Assembly: GCA_035571875.1 (NCBI GenBank)
Contig: DATNBR010000041.1
Location: 77,227-141,226 of the forward strand
Source: Parafrigoribacterium_A sp035571875
Lineage (GTDB): Bacteria; Actinomycetota; Actinomycetes; Actinomycetales; Microbacteriaceae
Direction: 5' to 3'
DNA: 64,000 bases
The position numbers were made by a program, and so were the translations under genes. Under the pieces are notes generated by a model. That model had not been told where the DNA came from. It made no database searches and saw only the letters and a list, made by a program, of their open reading frames with translations. Positions 8,319 through 17,281 of this stretch are shown here, piece after piece (position 1 is the first letter of the stretch; every line of letters begins with the position of its first letter).

Positions 8319-9032
8319 ATGGCACGCGAGAAAACCCCCGCAACGAAGTCCGCAAAGGAACCCGGTCGTCTGAAGCAGATGTACCAGGTCTTCCAGATGA
8401 CCCGGCGCAACGACTCCACCGCGATCTGGTGGATGGCGCTCGGGTTCCTCGGACCGATCGCGGTCGCGCTCATCCTGGGCTTCATCCTGTCGGGCAGCAA
8501 CCCGCTGAGCTTTGCGCTCTGGGTGGTCACGGGCGTGCTCGCCGGCATCCTGGTGTTCCTGATCGTGCTCGGGCGGCGCGCAGAGAAGGCCGCATACTCC
8601 CAGATCGCGGGCCAGCCCGGCGCGGTGGGCGCGGTGCTGAAGAGTTCGCTGAGGCGCGGTTGGACAGCCAGCGAGATGCCCGTCGCGGTGAGCCCGCGAA
8701 CCCAGGATGCGGTCTACCGCGCCGTCGGACCCGGCGGTGTCGTGCTGATCGGCGAGGGTCCACAATCGCGCACCCACAAGATGCTCGACGAGGAGCGTCG
8801 GCGCATCGCGCGCGTGCTGCCCAACGTCGTGATCAGCCAGCTGCACGTCGGGCCGGATGCCGACTCGATTCCGCTGCACAAGCTCGCCGGTCGCATGGCG
8901 CGGGCAAAGCGCACGCTGTCGAAGGCGGAGGTCTACACGGTGAGCAATCGCCTGAAGTCGCTCACGAGCAGCAAGCTCCCGATCCCCAAGGGCATCGACC
9001 CCACCAAGGCGCGCGCGCAGCGCCGCGCCTGA
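8319..9032 (+). CDS. DUF4191 membrane protein
   Basis: A 237-residue protein with a basic N-terminus, two membrane helices (about residues 38-60 and 66-88, rich in Gly, Leu and Ile) and a cytoplasmic C-terminal domain of about 145 residues ending PKGIDPTKARAQRRA. It matches the DUF4191 family, found almost only in actinobacteria and habitually next to lipA. No enzymatic motif is visible. The persistent association with lipA suggests a link to lipoylation or the envelope, but that is inference from neighbourhood only. The start at 8319 is chosen from the -10 box and because upstream in-frame codons would overlap lipA deeply. Confidence 0.85.
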   Translation: MAREKTPATKSAKEPGRLKQMYQVFQMTRRNDSTAIWWMALGFLGPIAVALILGFILSGSNPLSFALWVVTGVLAGILVFLIVLGRRAEKAAYSQIAGQPGAVGAVLKSSLRRGWTASEMPVAVSPRTQDAVYRAVGPGGVVLIGEGPQSRTHKMLDEERRRIARVLPNVVISQLHVGPDADSIPLHKLAGRMARAKRTLSKAEVYTVSNRLKSLTSSKLPIPKGIDPTKARAQRRA

Positions 9033-9064
9033 ACCGCCTGCGTCGCCGGAGCGACTGATGGGCC

Positions 9065-9481
9065 TCAGCGCCGCACGAGCACCGTGCCGCTGAGCCTGTC
9101 ATGCATGCCGCGCTGGTCCTGATCCCAGATCACGGCCGGGATGACGATGCACAGCAGCAGGGTCCGCATCACGGGGCGCAACACGCCGACCCAGCCTCCC
9201 GTGACCGGAACGACGCGCATCCCGAACACCAGGTGTCCGATGCTGCCGCTCACGAGCGCGATGAACACGACCTGCAGCGCCGCGAACAGCGCCAGGGTCA
9301 CCCAGACATCGCCGCCGAAGAACGCGTACGAGATCAGGTACGCCGGCAGCCAGTCGATCACGAGTCCGCCGATTCTGCGGCCGAGCCTGGCGATCGAGCG
9401 CGGCCCGGACTGCGGGAGCCCGAGTCGGCGCCCCGGCCAGTCATCGCTCGCTGTCGTCGGACCGGGTTGCGGGGCTGCCAT
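9065..9481 (-). CDS. RDD family membrane protein
   Basis: A small inner-membrane protein of 138 residues. After a Pro-rich hydrophilic N-terminus come the RDD-type first helix (RRIGGLVIDWLPAYLIS, with the conserved Arg and Asp), a second helix (WVTLALFAALQVVFIALV), the SIGHLVFGMRV loop and a third helix (LLLCIVIPAVIW) before QRGMHDRLSGTVLV, a typical RDD ending. RDD proteins are thought to be transporters or accessory membrane proteins; the substrate here is unknown. It is convergent with the DUF4191 gene and divergent from glnA. Confidence 0.88.
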   Translation of the reverse strand: MAAPQPGPTTASDDWPGRRLGLPQSGPRSIARLGRRIGGLVIDWLPAYLISYAFFGGDVWVTLALFAALQVVFIALVSGSIGHLVFGMRVVPVTGGWVGVLRPVMRTLLLCIVIPAVIWDQDQRGMHDRLSGTVLVRR

Positions 9482-9487
9482 GCCACA

Positions 9488-9493
9488 ATCCTA
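9488..9493 (-). promoter_or_regulatory. -10 box of the RDD gene (leaderless)
   Basis: TAGGAT on the minus strand, six bases before the ATG at 9481; no ribosome binding site is visible. Confidence 0.55.
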
Positions 9494-9556
9494 TGAGTCG
9501 TGTGCTGTGCGCGGACCGGTCAGGTCATCCATCGCTGCGTCGCGATCGCGGCACGC

Positions 9557-9594
9557 GTAACATCCTCGAAACAATAGCGACACCGTGTCGAAAT
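9557..9594 (+). promoter_or_regulatory. GlnR-type operator upstream of glnA
   Basis: Four pentamers at exact six-base spacing: GTAAC, GAAAC, GACAC, GAAAT. The published actinobacterial GlnR box is GTNAC-n6-GAAAC repeated twice; the first pair is perfect and the second pair has one mismatch in each half. It lies 72 bases before the glnA start codon, the expected place for nitrogen control of glutamine synthetase. Binding is inferred; no glnR gene is in the window. Confidence 0.7.
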
Positions 9595-9666
9595 CCCACG
9601 CGCCTACCATCACGGTTGTCTGCATTCTGCAGTCATCCCCGTAGCAAACCCATTGGAGTTCTTTCC

Positions 9667-11091
9667 ATGTTCAGTGATTCATCAGAGGTGCTCAAGTTCA
9701 TCAAGGACACGGATGTCAAGTTCCTCGACATCCGATTCACCGACCTGCCCGGTGTGCAGCAGCACTTCAACATCCCCGCCTCGACCGTCGATGAGGAGTT
9801 CTTCTCCGTCGGTCAGCTGTTCGATGGCTCGTCGATCCGCGGTTTCGCGTCGATCCACGAGTCCGACATGCAGCTGATTCCGGATGTCTCCACCGCCTAC
9901 GTCGACCCCTTCCGCGTCGAGCGCACGCTGATCATGATCTTCGACATCTACAACCCGCGCAACGGCGAGATCTACGCCCGCGACCCGCGCCAGGTCGCCA
10001 GGAAGGCCGAGAAGTACCTCGCCTCCACCGGCATCGCCGACACCGCGTTCTTCGCCCCCGAGGCCGAGTTCTACATCTTCGACGACGTGCGCTACGACGT
10101 CCGCCAGAACGAGAGCTTCTACGCCGTCGACTCCGACGAGGGAGCCTGGAACTCGGGCCGCAAGGAAGAGGGCGGAAACCTCGCCAACAAGACTCCGTTC
10201 AAGGGCGGCTACTTCCCCGTGAGCCCCGTCGACAAGCAGGCCGACCTGCGCGACGACATGAGCCTCAAGCTCATCGACGCCGGCCTCATCCTCGAGCGTG
10301 CACACCACGAGGTGGGAACGGGTGGCCAGGCCGAGATCAACTACCGCTTCGACACCATGGTGCATGCGGCCGACGACCTGCTGAAATTCAAGTACATCAT
10401 CAAGAACACGGCCACCGAGTGGGGCAAGACGGCGACGTTCATGCCGAAGCCGCTGTTCGGCGACAACGGCTCGGGCATGCACACGCACCAGTCGCTGTGG
10501 AGCGATGGCAAGCCGCTGTTCTACGACGAGTCCGGTTACGGCGGGCTGAGCGACATCGCCCGCTGGTACATCGGCGGACTGCTCAAGCACGCTCCGGCGG
10601 TGCTGGCCTTCACGAACCCGACGCTCAACTCGTACCGCAGGCTCATCCCCGGGTTCGAGGCCCCGGTGAACCTCGTCTACTCGGCCGGTAACCGCTCCGC
10701 GAGCATCCGCATCCCGATCACGGGCACGAACCCAAAGGCCAAGCGCATCGAGTTCAGGGCACCGGATGCCTCGGGCAACCCGTATCTCGCCTTCGCCGCC
10801 CAGCTGATGGCCGGCATCGACGGCATCAAGAACCGCATCGAGCCACACGAGCCCGTCGACAAGGACCTGTACGAGCTTCCCCCCGAGGAAGCGAAGAACA
10901 TCCCCCAGGTTCCCGCGTCGCTCGACGAGGCTCTGAGGGCGCTCGAGGAGGACCACGAGTTCCTCACCGCGGGCAACGTGTTCACGCCCGACCTGATCCA
11001 GACCTGGATCGCGTACAAGCGCGAGAAGGAGATCATCCCCGCCGCGCAGCGCCCGCACCCCTTCGAGTACGAGCTCTACTTCAGCGTCTGA
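9667..11091 (+). CDS. glnA: glutamine synthetase type I (adenylylation-regulated)
   Basis: Makes glutamine from glutamate, ammonia and ATP as a cytosolic dodecamer. The 474 residues show the beta-grasp N-terminus, the FFAPEAEFYIFD metal-site motif, the ATP-binding KPLFGDNGSGMHTHQSLW segment and NRSASIRIP. Tyr402 in KDLYELPPEEA is the classical adenylylation site, and the modifying enzyme GlnE is encoded next door. ATG 9667 is chosen because GGAG lies at a good distance and the family starts there; an in-frame upstream ATG at 9493 would add 58 residues of no family resemblance. Expression is probably under GlnR. Confidence 0.97.
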   Translation: MFSDSSEVLKFIKDTDVKFLDIRFTDLPGVQQHFNIPASTVDEEFFSVGQLFDGSSIRGFASIHESDMQLIPDVSTAYVDPFRVERTLIMIFDIYNPRNGEIYARDPRQVARKAEKYLASTGIADTAFFAPEAEFYIFDDVRYDVRQNESFYAVDSDEGAWNSGRKEEGGNLANKTPFKGGYFPVSPVDKQADLRDDMSLKLIDAGLILERAHHEVGTGGQAEINYRFDTMVHAADDLLKFKYIIKNTATEWGKTATFMPKPLFGDNGSGMHTHQSLWSDGKPLFYDESGYGGLSDIARWYIGGLLKHAPAVLAFTNPTLNSYRRLIPGFEAPVNLVYSAGNRSASIRIPITGTNPKAKRIEFRAPDASGNPYLAFAAQLMAGIDGIKNRIEPHEPVDKDLYELPPEEAKNIPQVPASLDEALRALEEDHEFLTAGNVFTPDLIQTWIAYKREKEIIPAAQRPHPFEYELYFSV

Positions 11092-11101
11092 TCCACCCGA
11101 G

Positions 11102-11136
11102 CGAAGGCCGCGTCCGATTATCGGGCGCGGCCTTCG
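11102..11136. terminator. bidirectional hairpin between glnA and glnE
   Basis: A 16-bp stem (CGAAGGCCGCGTCCGA with one G-T wobble) and a TTA loop, ten bases after the glnA stop and 12 before the glnE stop. It serves two convergent genes. Confidence 0.75.
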
Positions 11137-11148
11137 TGCGTTCCGCGG

Positions 11149-14103
11149 TCAGACCGAGCCGTAGAAGCGCTTCTCGAAGACCGCCCTGGCGAGTCGTGTC
11201 ACCCTGAGGTAGTCGTCGTCGAGTTCGGTCGCCGACCCCGGCGGGTAGCCCATGATCCTCGCGATACCGTCGAGCTGCTGGCGGTCGGTCGGCAGCACAT
11301 CCAGGGTCTTCGCCGTCCACAGGGTGACCGCGGACCGGGCGCGAGACGCGAAGATCCAGGCGTCGCGCAGGCGACGTTGCTCCGCATCCGGAATGAAGCC
11401 CTCTGCCACGGCGACATCAAGCGCGCGCAGGGTCGAGGTAGTACGCAGCGCTGGCACCGCGTGGCCGTGCTGCAGCTCCGTGAGTTGCACGAACCACTCG
11501 ACGTCGCTGAGCGAGCCGCGCCCGAGCTTGAGGTGCCGCGCGGGGTCCGCCCCCTGCGGCAGTCGTTCCGACTCCACCCTCGCCTTGATGCGCTTGACCT
11601 CGCGCACGTCTTTCTCGGGCATCTCGGCCGGGAACCGAACCTCGTCGGCGAGTGCTTCGAAGTCCCGGATGAGCCGCTCCTCCCCCACGACCCCTCGCGC
11701 CCGCAACAGCGCTTGCGCCTCCCACGTAAGCGACCAGCGCGTGTAGTAGGCGCGATAGGAGTCGAGCGAACGAACGACCGCGCCGTTCTTGCCCTCCGGC
11801 CTGAGGTTGATGTCGAGGTCGAGCGGCAGCCGGAGATCCTCGGTCAGTCGCAGGATCTCGGAGACGAGCGATTCGGCCCTCGACTGCGCCGCCTCGCCAC
11901 TCAGCGAGGTCGCGCGGTAGACGTAGATGACATCGGCGTCGGAGCCGAAGCCAAGCTCTTGCCCGCCGTACCGGCCCATGGCGATGATCGCGAACTCAAG
12001 TCCGTCGTCGGCGTTGTGGATCGCGGCAAGAGTTCCCGTGAGAAGCGCGGTGGTCACGTCGGAGAGGGCGTGGCCGAGAGTCTGCACGTCGATGAGGCCC
12101 AGCACCGACGCGATCGCAAGCCGCAGCACCTCGCGACGGCGGGCGGTGCGCAGTGCCGGCGCTGCGGCATCCGGAGCGCCGTGCCTGCCAACCGTCGCGA
12201 GAGCCTCGTCACGCAGCGCCTCGAAGCTGCGCGGCCGCAGCTCGTCCTCGTTTTCGAACCAGGCCGCCGACTCCGGGATGACCTCCAGTAGCGCGCCGAC
12301 GAACCTCGAGCCGGCAAGCACATTCGTCAATCGCTTGGCTGCGCCCGAGGAGTCGCGGAGCATCCGGAGGAACCAGTACGACTCCCCCAGTTCGTCGCTG
12401 AGTCGTCGGAACGCAAGGAGGCCGTAGTCGGGATCGGCGCCGTCGGCAAACCACTCGAGCATGACGGGGAGCAGATGGCGCTGAATCTCCGCGCGCCGGG
12501 AGACTCCGGAGCTGAGGGCGGCAATATGTCTGAGCGCGCCCGAAGCGTCGCGGAAGCCGATGGCCGAGAGTCGAGCTGCAGCCTGTTCGCTCGTGAGCGA
12601 GAAGCCCTCTTCGGGTAGCGCCGCCACCGCGGACAGCAGCGGGCGATAGAACAGCCGCTCGTGCAGGCTGCGCACCGCGAGCTTGATGCGCGCCCAGGTC
12701 TCGGCCAGCTCCTTCGCGCTCGAGGTGAGACCGGTCGACCGCGCGAGCACCCGGAGTGCGTCCGGATCGCTCGGCATCAGGTGGGTTCGCTGCAGTCTAG
12801 ACAGCTGAAGCCGGTGCTCCAGCAGGCGGAGGAAGCGATAGTCGCGCGCGAACTCGGCGGACTCCACGCGGCCGATGTAACCGTGTTCCGCGAGGGCGGC
12901 AAGGGCGGGCAGGGTACCCGCCTGCCGCACATCCGGATCGGTCTGGCCGTGCACCAGCTGCAGGAGCTGCACGGTGAATTCGACGTCGCGCAGTCCGCCG
13001 GGCCCCAGCTTGAGCTGGAAGTCCAGTTCCTCGTGCGGAATGTTTGCGGTGACCCGCTCGCGCATTCGCTGCACGCCCTCGACGAAGTTCTCTCTGGATG
13101 CGCTGCTCCAGACGAGCGGGGCCACGGCCGCACAGTAGCGCTCGCCCAGTTCGAGGTCGCCGGCCATCGGTCGCGCCTTGAGGAGCGCCTGGAATTCCCA
13201 GCTCTTCGCCCAGCGGTCGTAGTACGCCAGGTGCGACTCGAGCGTGCGCACGAGGGCGCCGTCCTTGCCCTCCGGTCGCAGGTTGGCGTCGACCTCCCAC
13301 AGCGGGGGCTCCTTCGCGAAGTCATGGATGACGCGCATCGTCAGCATCGCGAGCCTCGTCGCGATCTCCACGGTCCTCGCGGTGCCGAGTCCGTCCTCGT
13401 CCTCCATGCCCGCAGCGGTCTCGGCCACGAAGATGACGTCGACATCACTCACGTAGTTGAGTTCGCTCGCCCCGGCCTTGCCCATTCCGATGATCGCGAG
13501 CCTCGTCGCAGCGACTTCCGCTGCGGGGTACGGCACCCCTGCACGGGCGACCACGAGTGCCGCGTCGAGTGCCGCCGCGGCGAGGTCTGCCAGCGCGGTC
13601 GTGACCGCGTCGATCGCGGCGAGCGGATCGTCCTGTTCGAGATCGAAAGAGGTGAGCCGGGCGAGATGGTGACGGTAACAGACCCGGAGCGAGATCCACG
13701 CCTCCTCCTCCGAGCCTTCGTGCGTGCCCGAGACGGCGGCGAGCAGCTTCGAACGGTACTGGGCTCTCGTGAGCGGCGTGGTCAGCCCGGTGCGCAGAGC
13801 GGCGAGCTCATCAGGATGCCGATGGAAGAATTCGCCGAGCCCCGACGAGGCTCCGAGCAACCGAATGAGCCTTCGCCCCCCGCCCTCGAACGAGAACAGC
13901 GAGACGACCGGCTTCGGCGACTGGCGCAGCAGCGCCACGAGCAGCCGCAGCGCCTGGTCAGGATCGGCGCTCTCGGCGAAGAACGGCAGCAGGTCGTCGG
14001 CTGGGAGGTGCTCGTCCAACTCCGAGAGCAGTTCGGCGGCGGCGCTCAGTTGCGCAAAGCCGATCCTCGCCAGCTCGGTGAGAGTGGTGTGATGCCGCGA
14101 CAT
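11149..14103 (-). CDS. glnE: glutamine synthetase adenylyltransferase/deadenylylase
   Basis: Bifunctional enzyme that attaches AMP to, and removes it from, Tyr402 of GlnA in response to nitrogen status. Two nucleotidyltransferase domains are visible in 984 residues: the N-terminal deadenylylase with GMGKAGASELNYVSDVDVIF (about 206-225) and the C-terminal adenylylase with AMGRYGGQELGFGSDADVIY (about 710-730), each with the DxD metal pair. Each is followed by a helical domain containing a conserved LGPGGLRDVEF or LGRGSLSDVEW segment. The start is ATG at 14103 with GAGGAG upstream. glnA2 lies 20 bases upstream, so the two are likely co-transcribed. Confidence 0.96.
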   Translation of the reverse strand: MSRHHTTLTELARIGFAQLSAAAELLSELDEHLPADDLLPFFAESADPDQALRLLVALLRQSPKPVVSLFSFEGGGRRLIRLLGASSGLGEFFHRHPDELAALRTGLTTPLTRAQYRSKLLAAVSGTHEGSEEEAWISLRVCYRHHLARLTSFDLEQDDPLAAIDAVTTALADLAAAALDAALVVARAGVPYPAAEVAATRLAIIGMGKAGASELNYVSDVDVIFVAETAAGMEDEDGLGTARTVEIATRLAMLTMRVIHDFAKEPPLWEVDANLRPEGKDGALVRTLESHLAYYDRWAKSWEFQALLKARPMAGDLELGERYCAAVAPLVWSSASRENFVEGVQRMRERVTANIPHEELDFQLKLGPGGLRDVEFTVQLLQLVHGQTDPDVRQAGTLPALAALAEHGYIGRVESAEFARDYRFLRLLEHRLQLSRLQRTHLMPSDPDALRVLARSTGLTSSAKELAETWARIKLAVRSLHERLFYRPLLSAVAALPEEGFSLTSEQAAARLSAIGFRDASGALRHIAALSSGVSRRAEIQRHLLPVMLEWFADGADPDYGLLAFRRLSDELGESYWFLRMLRDSSGAAKRLTNVLAGSRFVGALLEVIPESAAWFENEDELRPRSFEALRDEALATVGRHGAPDAAAPALRTARRREVLRLAIASVLGLIDVQTLGHALSDVTTALLTGTLAAIHNADDGLEFAIIAMGRYGGQELGFGSDADVIYVYRATSLSGEAAQSRAESLVSEILRLTEDLRLPLDLDINLRPEGKNGAVVRSLDSYRAYYTRWSLTWEAQALLRARGVVGEERLIRDFEALADEVRFPAEMPEKDVREVKRIKARVESERLPQGADPARHLKLGRGSLSDVEWFVQLTELQHGHAVPALRTTSTLRALDVAVAEGFIPDAEQRRLRDAWIFASRARSAVTLWTAKTLDVLPTDRQQLDGIARIMGYPPGSATELDDDYLRVTRLARAVFEKRFYGSV

Positions 14104-14123
14104 GGAGCTCCTCTACCGCGCGA

Positions 14124-15461
14124 TCAGAGCATCTCCAGGTTGCTCTTGAGCTCGTACGGCGTGACCTGCGCCCGGTATTCCTTCCACTCCTGCCGCTTGT
14201 TCAGCAGCACATAGTTGAAGACCTGCTCACCGAGAGTGGCGGCCACGAGTTCGGAGCCCTCCATGAGCGAGACGGCGTGATCGAGGCTCGAGGGAAGCGA
14301 GCTGTAGCCGAGTGCGCGTCGCTCCGCGTCGCTGAGACCCCAGACGTTGTTCTCCGCCTCGGGCGGGAGTTCGTACCCCTCCTCGATGCCCTTGAGTCCG
14401 GCGGCGAGCATGAGGGAGAACGCGAGGTACGGGTTCGCGGCCGAATCGATGGCGCGGTACTCGACGCGCGCGCTCTGCCCCTTGTTCGGCTTATAGAGGG
14501 GCACACGGATGAGCGCGGAACGATTGTTGTGACCCCAGGTGATGAAGCTCGGCGCCTCGTCCCCGCCCCAGAGTCGCTTATAGGAATTCACGAACTGGTT
14601 GGTCACGGCCGTGATCTCCGGGGCGTGCTTGAGCAGTCCCGCAATGAATTGCCTGCCGATCTTCGAGAGCTGGTACTGCGCGCCGGCCTCGAAGAAGGCG
14701 TTTGAGTCTCCCTCGAACAGTGACATGTGGGTGTGCATACCGGAGCCCGGATGCGCCGACAGCGGCTTCGGCATGAACGTGGCGTACACGCCCTGCTCGA
14801 TCGCCACCTCCTTGACCACCGTGCGGAAGGTCATGATGTTGTCGGCGGTCGTCAGTGCGTCGGCGTAGCGAAGGTCGATCTCGTTCTGACCAGGGCCGCC
14901 CTCGTGGTGACTGAACTCGACGGAGATGCCGAGGTCCTCGAGCATGCGCACCGAACGGCGCCTGAAGTCGTGTGCCGTGCCCCCCGGCACGTTGTCGAAG
15001 TATCCCGCCGAGTCGACCGGCTTCGGGCCCTTGGCGCCGTACTTCGAGCTCTTCAGCAGGTAGAACTCGACCTCGGGGTGCGTGTAGAAGGTGAAGCCAC
15101 GATCCGCCGCCTTCGCGAGGGTGCGCTTGAGCACGTTGCGGGGGTCGGCGACGGCGGGCTGGCCGTCGGGCGTGGTGATGTCACAGAACATGCGGGCCGT
15201 CGGGTCCACCTCGTTGCGCCACGGCAGGATCTGGAACGTCGTCGGGTCCGGGTGGGCCAAAACGTCCGCCTCGTAGGAGCGGGTGAGTCCCTCGATGGCC
15301 GATCCGTCGAAACCGAGCCCCTCGGAGAAGGCTCCCTCGACCTCCGCCGGGGCTATCGCCACCGACTTCAAAGTGCCGATGACATCCGTGAACCAGAGCC
15401 TGATGAACTTGATCCCGCGCTCTTCGATAGTGCGAAGAACGAAGTCACGCTGCTTGTCCAT
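14124..15461 (-). CDS. glnA2: glutamine synthetase type I, GlnA2 class
   Basis: A second glutamine synthetase family member of 445 residues, the usual GlnA2 length. Visible motifs are the N-terminal IGTLKSVAI and EGLTRSYEAD, EVEFYLLK in the metal site, the MPKPLSAHPGSGMHTHMSLF ATP segment and NNRSALIRVP. It keeps a Tyr-Glu-Leu-Pro-Pro-Glu sequence where GlnA has its adenylylated tyrosine, but with a shorter preceding loop. The start is ATG at 15461 preceded by GAGGAGCC; an upstream GTG extension has no family similarity. It heads a minus-strand pair with glnE and is divergent from nadE. Some GlnA2-like proteins in other actinobacteria act on polyamines, so the substrate should not be assumed to be ammonia and glutamate. 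Confidence 0.9.
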   Translation of the reverse strand: MDKQRDFVLRTIEERGIKFIRLWFTDVIGTLKSVAIAPAEVEGAFSEGLGFDGSAIEGLTRSYEADVLAHPDPTTFQILPWRNEVDPTARMFCDITTPDGQPAVADPRNVLKRTLAKAADRGFTFYTHPEVEFYLLKSSKYGAKGPKPVDSAGYFDNVPGGTAHDFRRRSVRMLEDLGISVEFSHHEGGPGQNEIDLRYADALTTADNIMTFRTVVKEVAIEQGVYATFMPKPLSAHPGSGMHTHMSLFEGDSNAFFEAGAQYQLSKIGRQFIAGLLKHAPEITAVTNQFVNSYKRLWGGDEAPSFITWGHNNRSALIRVPLYKPNKGQSARVEYRAIDSAANPYLAFSLMLAAGLKGIEEGYELPPEAENNVWGLSDAERRALGYSSLPSSLDHAVSLMEGSELVAATLGEQVFNYVLLNKRQEWKEYRAQVTPYELKSNLEML

Positions 15462-15518
15462 TGGCTCCTCATTTTCACGTGTCGCGGGCGCGGTCAATCC
15501 GGGCCCAAAGCCCGCTAT

Positions 15519-15524
15519 TAGGCT
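15519..15524 (+). promoter_or_regulatory. -10 box of nadE (leaderless)
   Basis: TAGGCT followed by seven bases and the ATG at 15532. Confidence 0.5.
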
Positions 15525-15531
15525 AGTGGCT

Positions 15532-17268
15532 ATGCCCCGACTTCGCTTGGCGCTCGCGCAGACAAACCCCGTTGTCGGGGACCTTTCCGGCAACGCCGAG
15601 CAACTCATCGCTGCGGCCAGACGAGCGCGCGACGCCGGTGCAGACCTGCTTGCCTGCGGCGAGATGGCGCTGAGCGGATACCCGATCGAGGACCTCGCCG
15701 CGAGGCCCGAGTTTCTCGCCGAGTGCTCCGCCGCGGTACGGCGTCTCGCGAAGGACTTGCAGGATGCCGGGCTCGGCGACCTTCCGGTGATCGTCGGTCA
15801 CCCCGACGGTCCATTCGCGCCCAGGCTGCTCGGCACGAGCAACGCGCCCACGGCCATCGCGGAAAACCGCGCGAGCGTGCTGCACCACGGCCACGTCAAG
15901 GCGAGCTACACGAAGCACCACCTGCCCAACTACTCGGTGTTCGACGAGTACCGCAATTTCATCCCGGGCGACGAGCTCCTCGTCCTCAGGATCAAGGGCG
16001 TGGATGTCGCCGTGATCATCTGCGAAGACCTCTGGCGCGACGGCGGTCCGATCGCGCGCGTGCTCGAGGCGGACGCGGGCCTCCTCGTCGTCATCAACGC
16101 GTCGCCGTTCGAGCGCGACAAGAACGAGGTGCGACTCCCTCTCGTCACGCGGCGGGCCGTGGAGACAGACACCATCGTCGCGTACGTCAACATCGTGGGG
16201 GGCCAGGACGACCTGGTCTTCGATGGCGACAGCGTCGTCGTCGACGGCCGGGGCACCATCCTCGCTCGCGCCCCGCAATTCGAGGAGCACCTCCTGGTGG
16301 TCGACGTCGATCCGGAAGCGGCCGGCGACGGCGCTCTGCCCGACCACGTACGGCGACTCGAAATCCCGGCGCCCGATCGCACGCAGGCGTCGATTCCCGC
16401 CGACATCGCGACACTGCCGAACCCGCTCGAGCAGCTGTGGAACGTGCTGGTGCTCGGACTGCGCGACTACGTGCAGAAGAACGGCTTCCGCTCCGTCGTG
16501 TTCGGGCTCTCCGGCGGAATCGACTCGGCCGTCTGCGCGGCGCTCGCGGTCGACGCGCTGGGTGCGTCATCCGTCTACTGCGTCTCTCTGCCGAGCCGCT
16601 ACTCCTCCGGTCACTCCCGCTCCGACGCTGACGAACTGGCGGAGCGCACCGGCGTGAACTACAGCGTCGAGCCGATCGCCGATCTCGTGCTGCCGTTCGA
16701 GAACCAGTTGCACCTCGACGGTCTCGCCGCAGAAAACCTGCAGGCGCGGGTGCGCGCCGTCATTCTCATGGGGCTGTCGAACCAGCACGGTCATCTAGTG
16801 CTCACGACGGGCAACAAGACTGAGATCTCGGTGGGCTACTCCACCATCTACGGCGACTCGGCAGGCGGATTCGCACCGATCAAGGATGTGCCCAAGACGC
16901 TCGTCTGGCAGCTCGCTCGCTGGCGCAACGAGTTCGCAGCCGGTCGCGGTGAGACGCCCCCGATCCCCGAGAACTCGATCTCGAAGCCACCGAGCGCGGA
17001 ACTGAGGCCAGACCAGACCGATCAGGACTCGCTGCCGCCGTACGAGGTGCTCGACGGCATCCTGGATGCCTACATCACGAGGGCACTGGGGCGCGCGGAT
17101 GTCGTGGCGTTGGGCTTCGATGCCGAGACCGTCGACTTCGTCATCCGCCTCGTCGATCGCTCCGAGTGGAAGCGCAGGCAGGGCGCGATCGGACCGAAGA
17201 TCAGCGGCATCGCCTTCGGGCGTGACCGCCGACTGCCGATCACCTACCGGCCGACAACCCTCGCGTAG
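15532..17268 (+). CDS. nadE: NAD+ synthase, glutamine-dependent
   Basis: Last step of NAD synthesis: amidates deamido-NAD with nitrogen taken from glutamine. The 578 residues hold an N-terminal nitrilase-like glutaminase domain with the Glu44-Lys128-Cys164 triad (CGEMALSGYP, TKHHLPNY, IICEDLW), then an ATP-pyrophosphatase domain with the PP-loop FGLSGGIDSAV at about 325-335 and TTGNKTEISVGYSTIYGD. The length matches the shorter bacterial class rather than the about 680-residue mycobacterial form. ATG 15532 is chosen from family start and the -10 box. It ends 13 bases before panB. Confidence 0.95.
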   Translation: MPRLRLALAQTNPVVGDLSGNAEQLIAAARRARDAGADLLACGEMALSGYPIEDLAARPEFLAECSAAVRRLAKDLQDAGLGDLPVIVGHPDGPFAPRLLGTSNAPTAIAENRASVLHHGHVKASYTKHHLPNYSVFDEYRNFIPGDELLVLRIKGVDVAVIICEDLWRDGGPIARVLEADAGLLVVINASPFERDKNEVRLPLVTRRAVETDTIVAYVNIVGGQDDLVFDGDSVVVDGRGTILARAPQFEEHLLVVDVDPEAAGDGALPDHVRRLEIPAPDRTQASIPADIATLPNPLEQLWNVLVLGLRDYVQKNGFRSVVFGLSGGIDSAVCAALAVDALGASSVYCVSLPSRYSSGHSRSDADELAERTGVNYSVEPIADLVLPFENQLHLDGLAAENLQARVRAVILMGLSNQHGHLVLTTGNKTEISVGYSTIYGDSAGGFAPIKDVPKTLVWQLARWRNEFAAGRGETPPIPENSISKPPSAELRPDQTDQDSLPPYEVLDGILDAYITRALGRADVVALGFDAETVDFVIRLVDRSEWKRRQGAIGPKISGIAFGRDRRLPITYRPTTLA

Positions 17269-17269
17269 C

Positions 17270-17275
17270 TAGACT
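17270..17275 (+). promoter_or_regulatory. -10 box of panB (leaderless)
   Basis: TAGACT directly after the nadE stop, then six bases to the ATG at 17282. Confidence 0.6.
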
Positions 17276-17281
17276 CGACGC

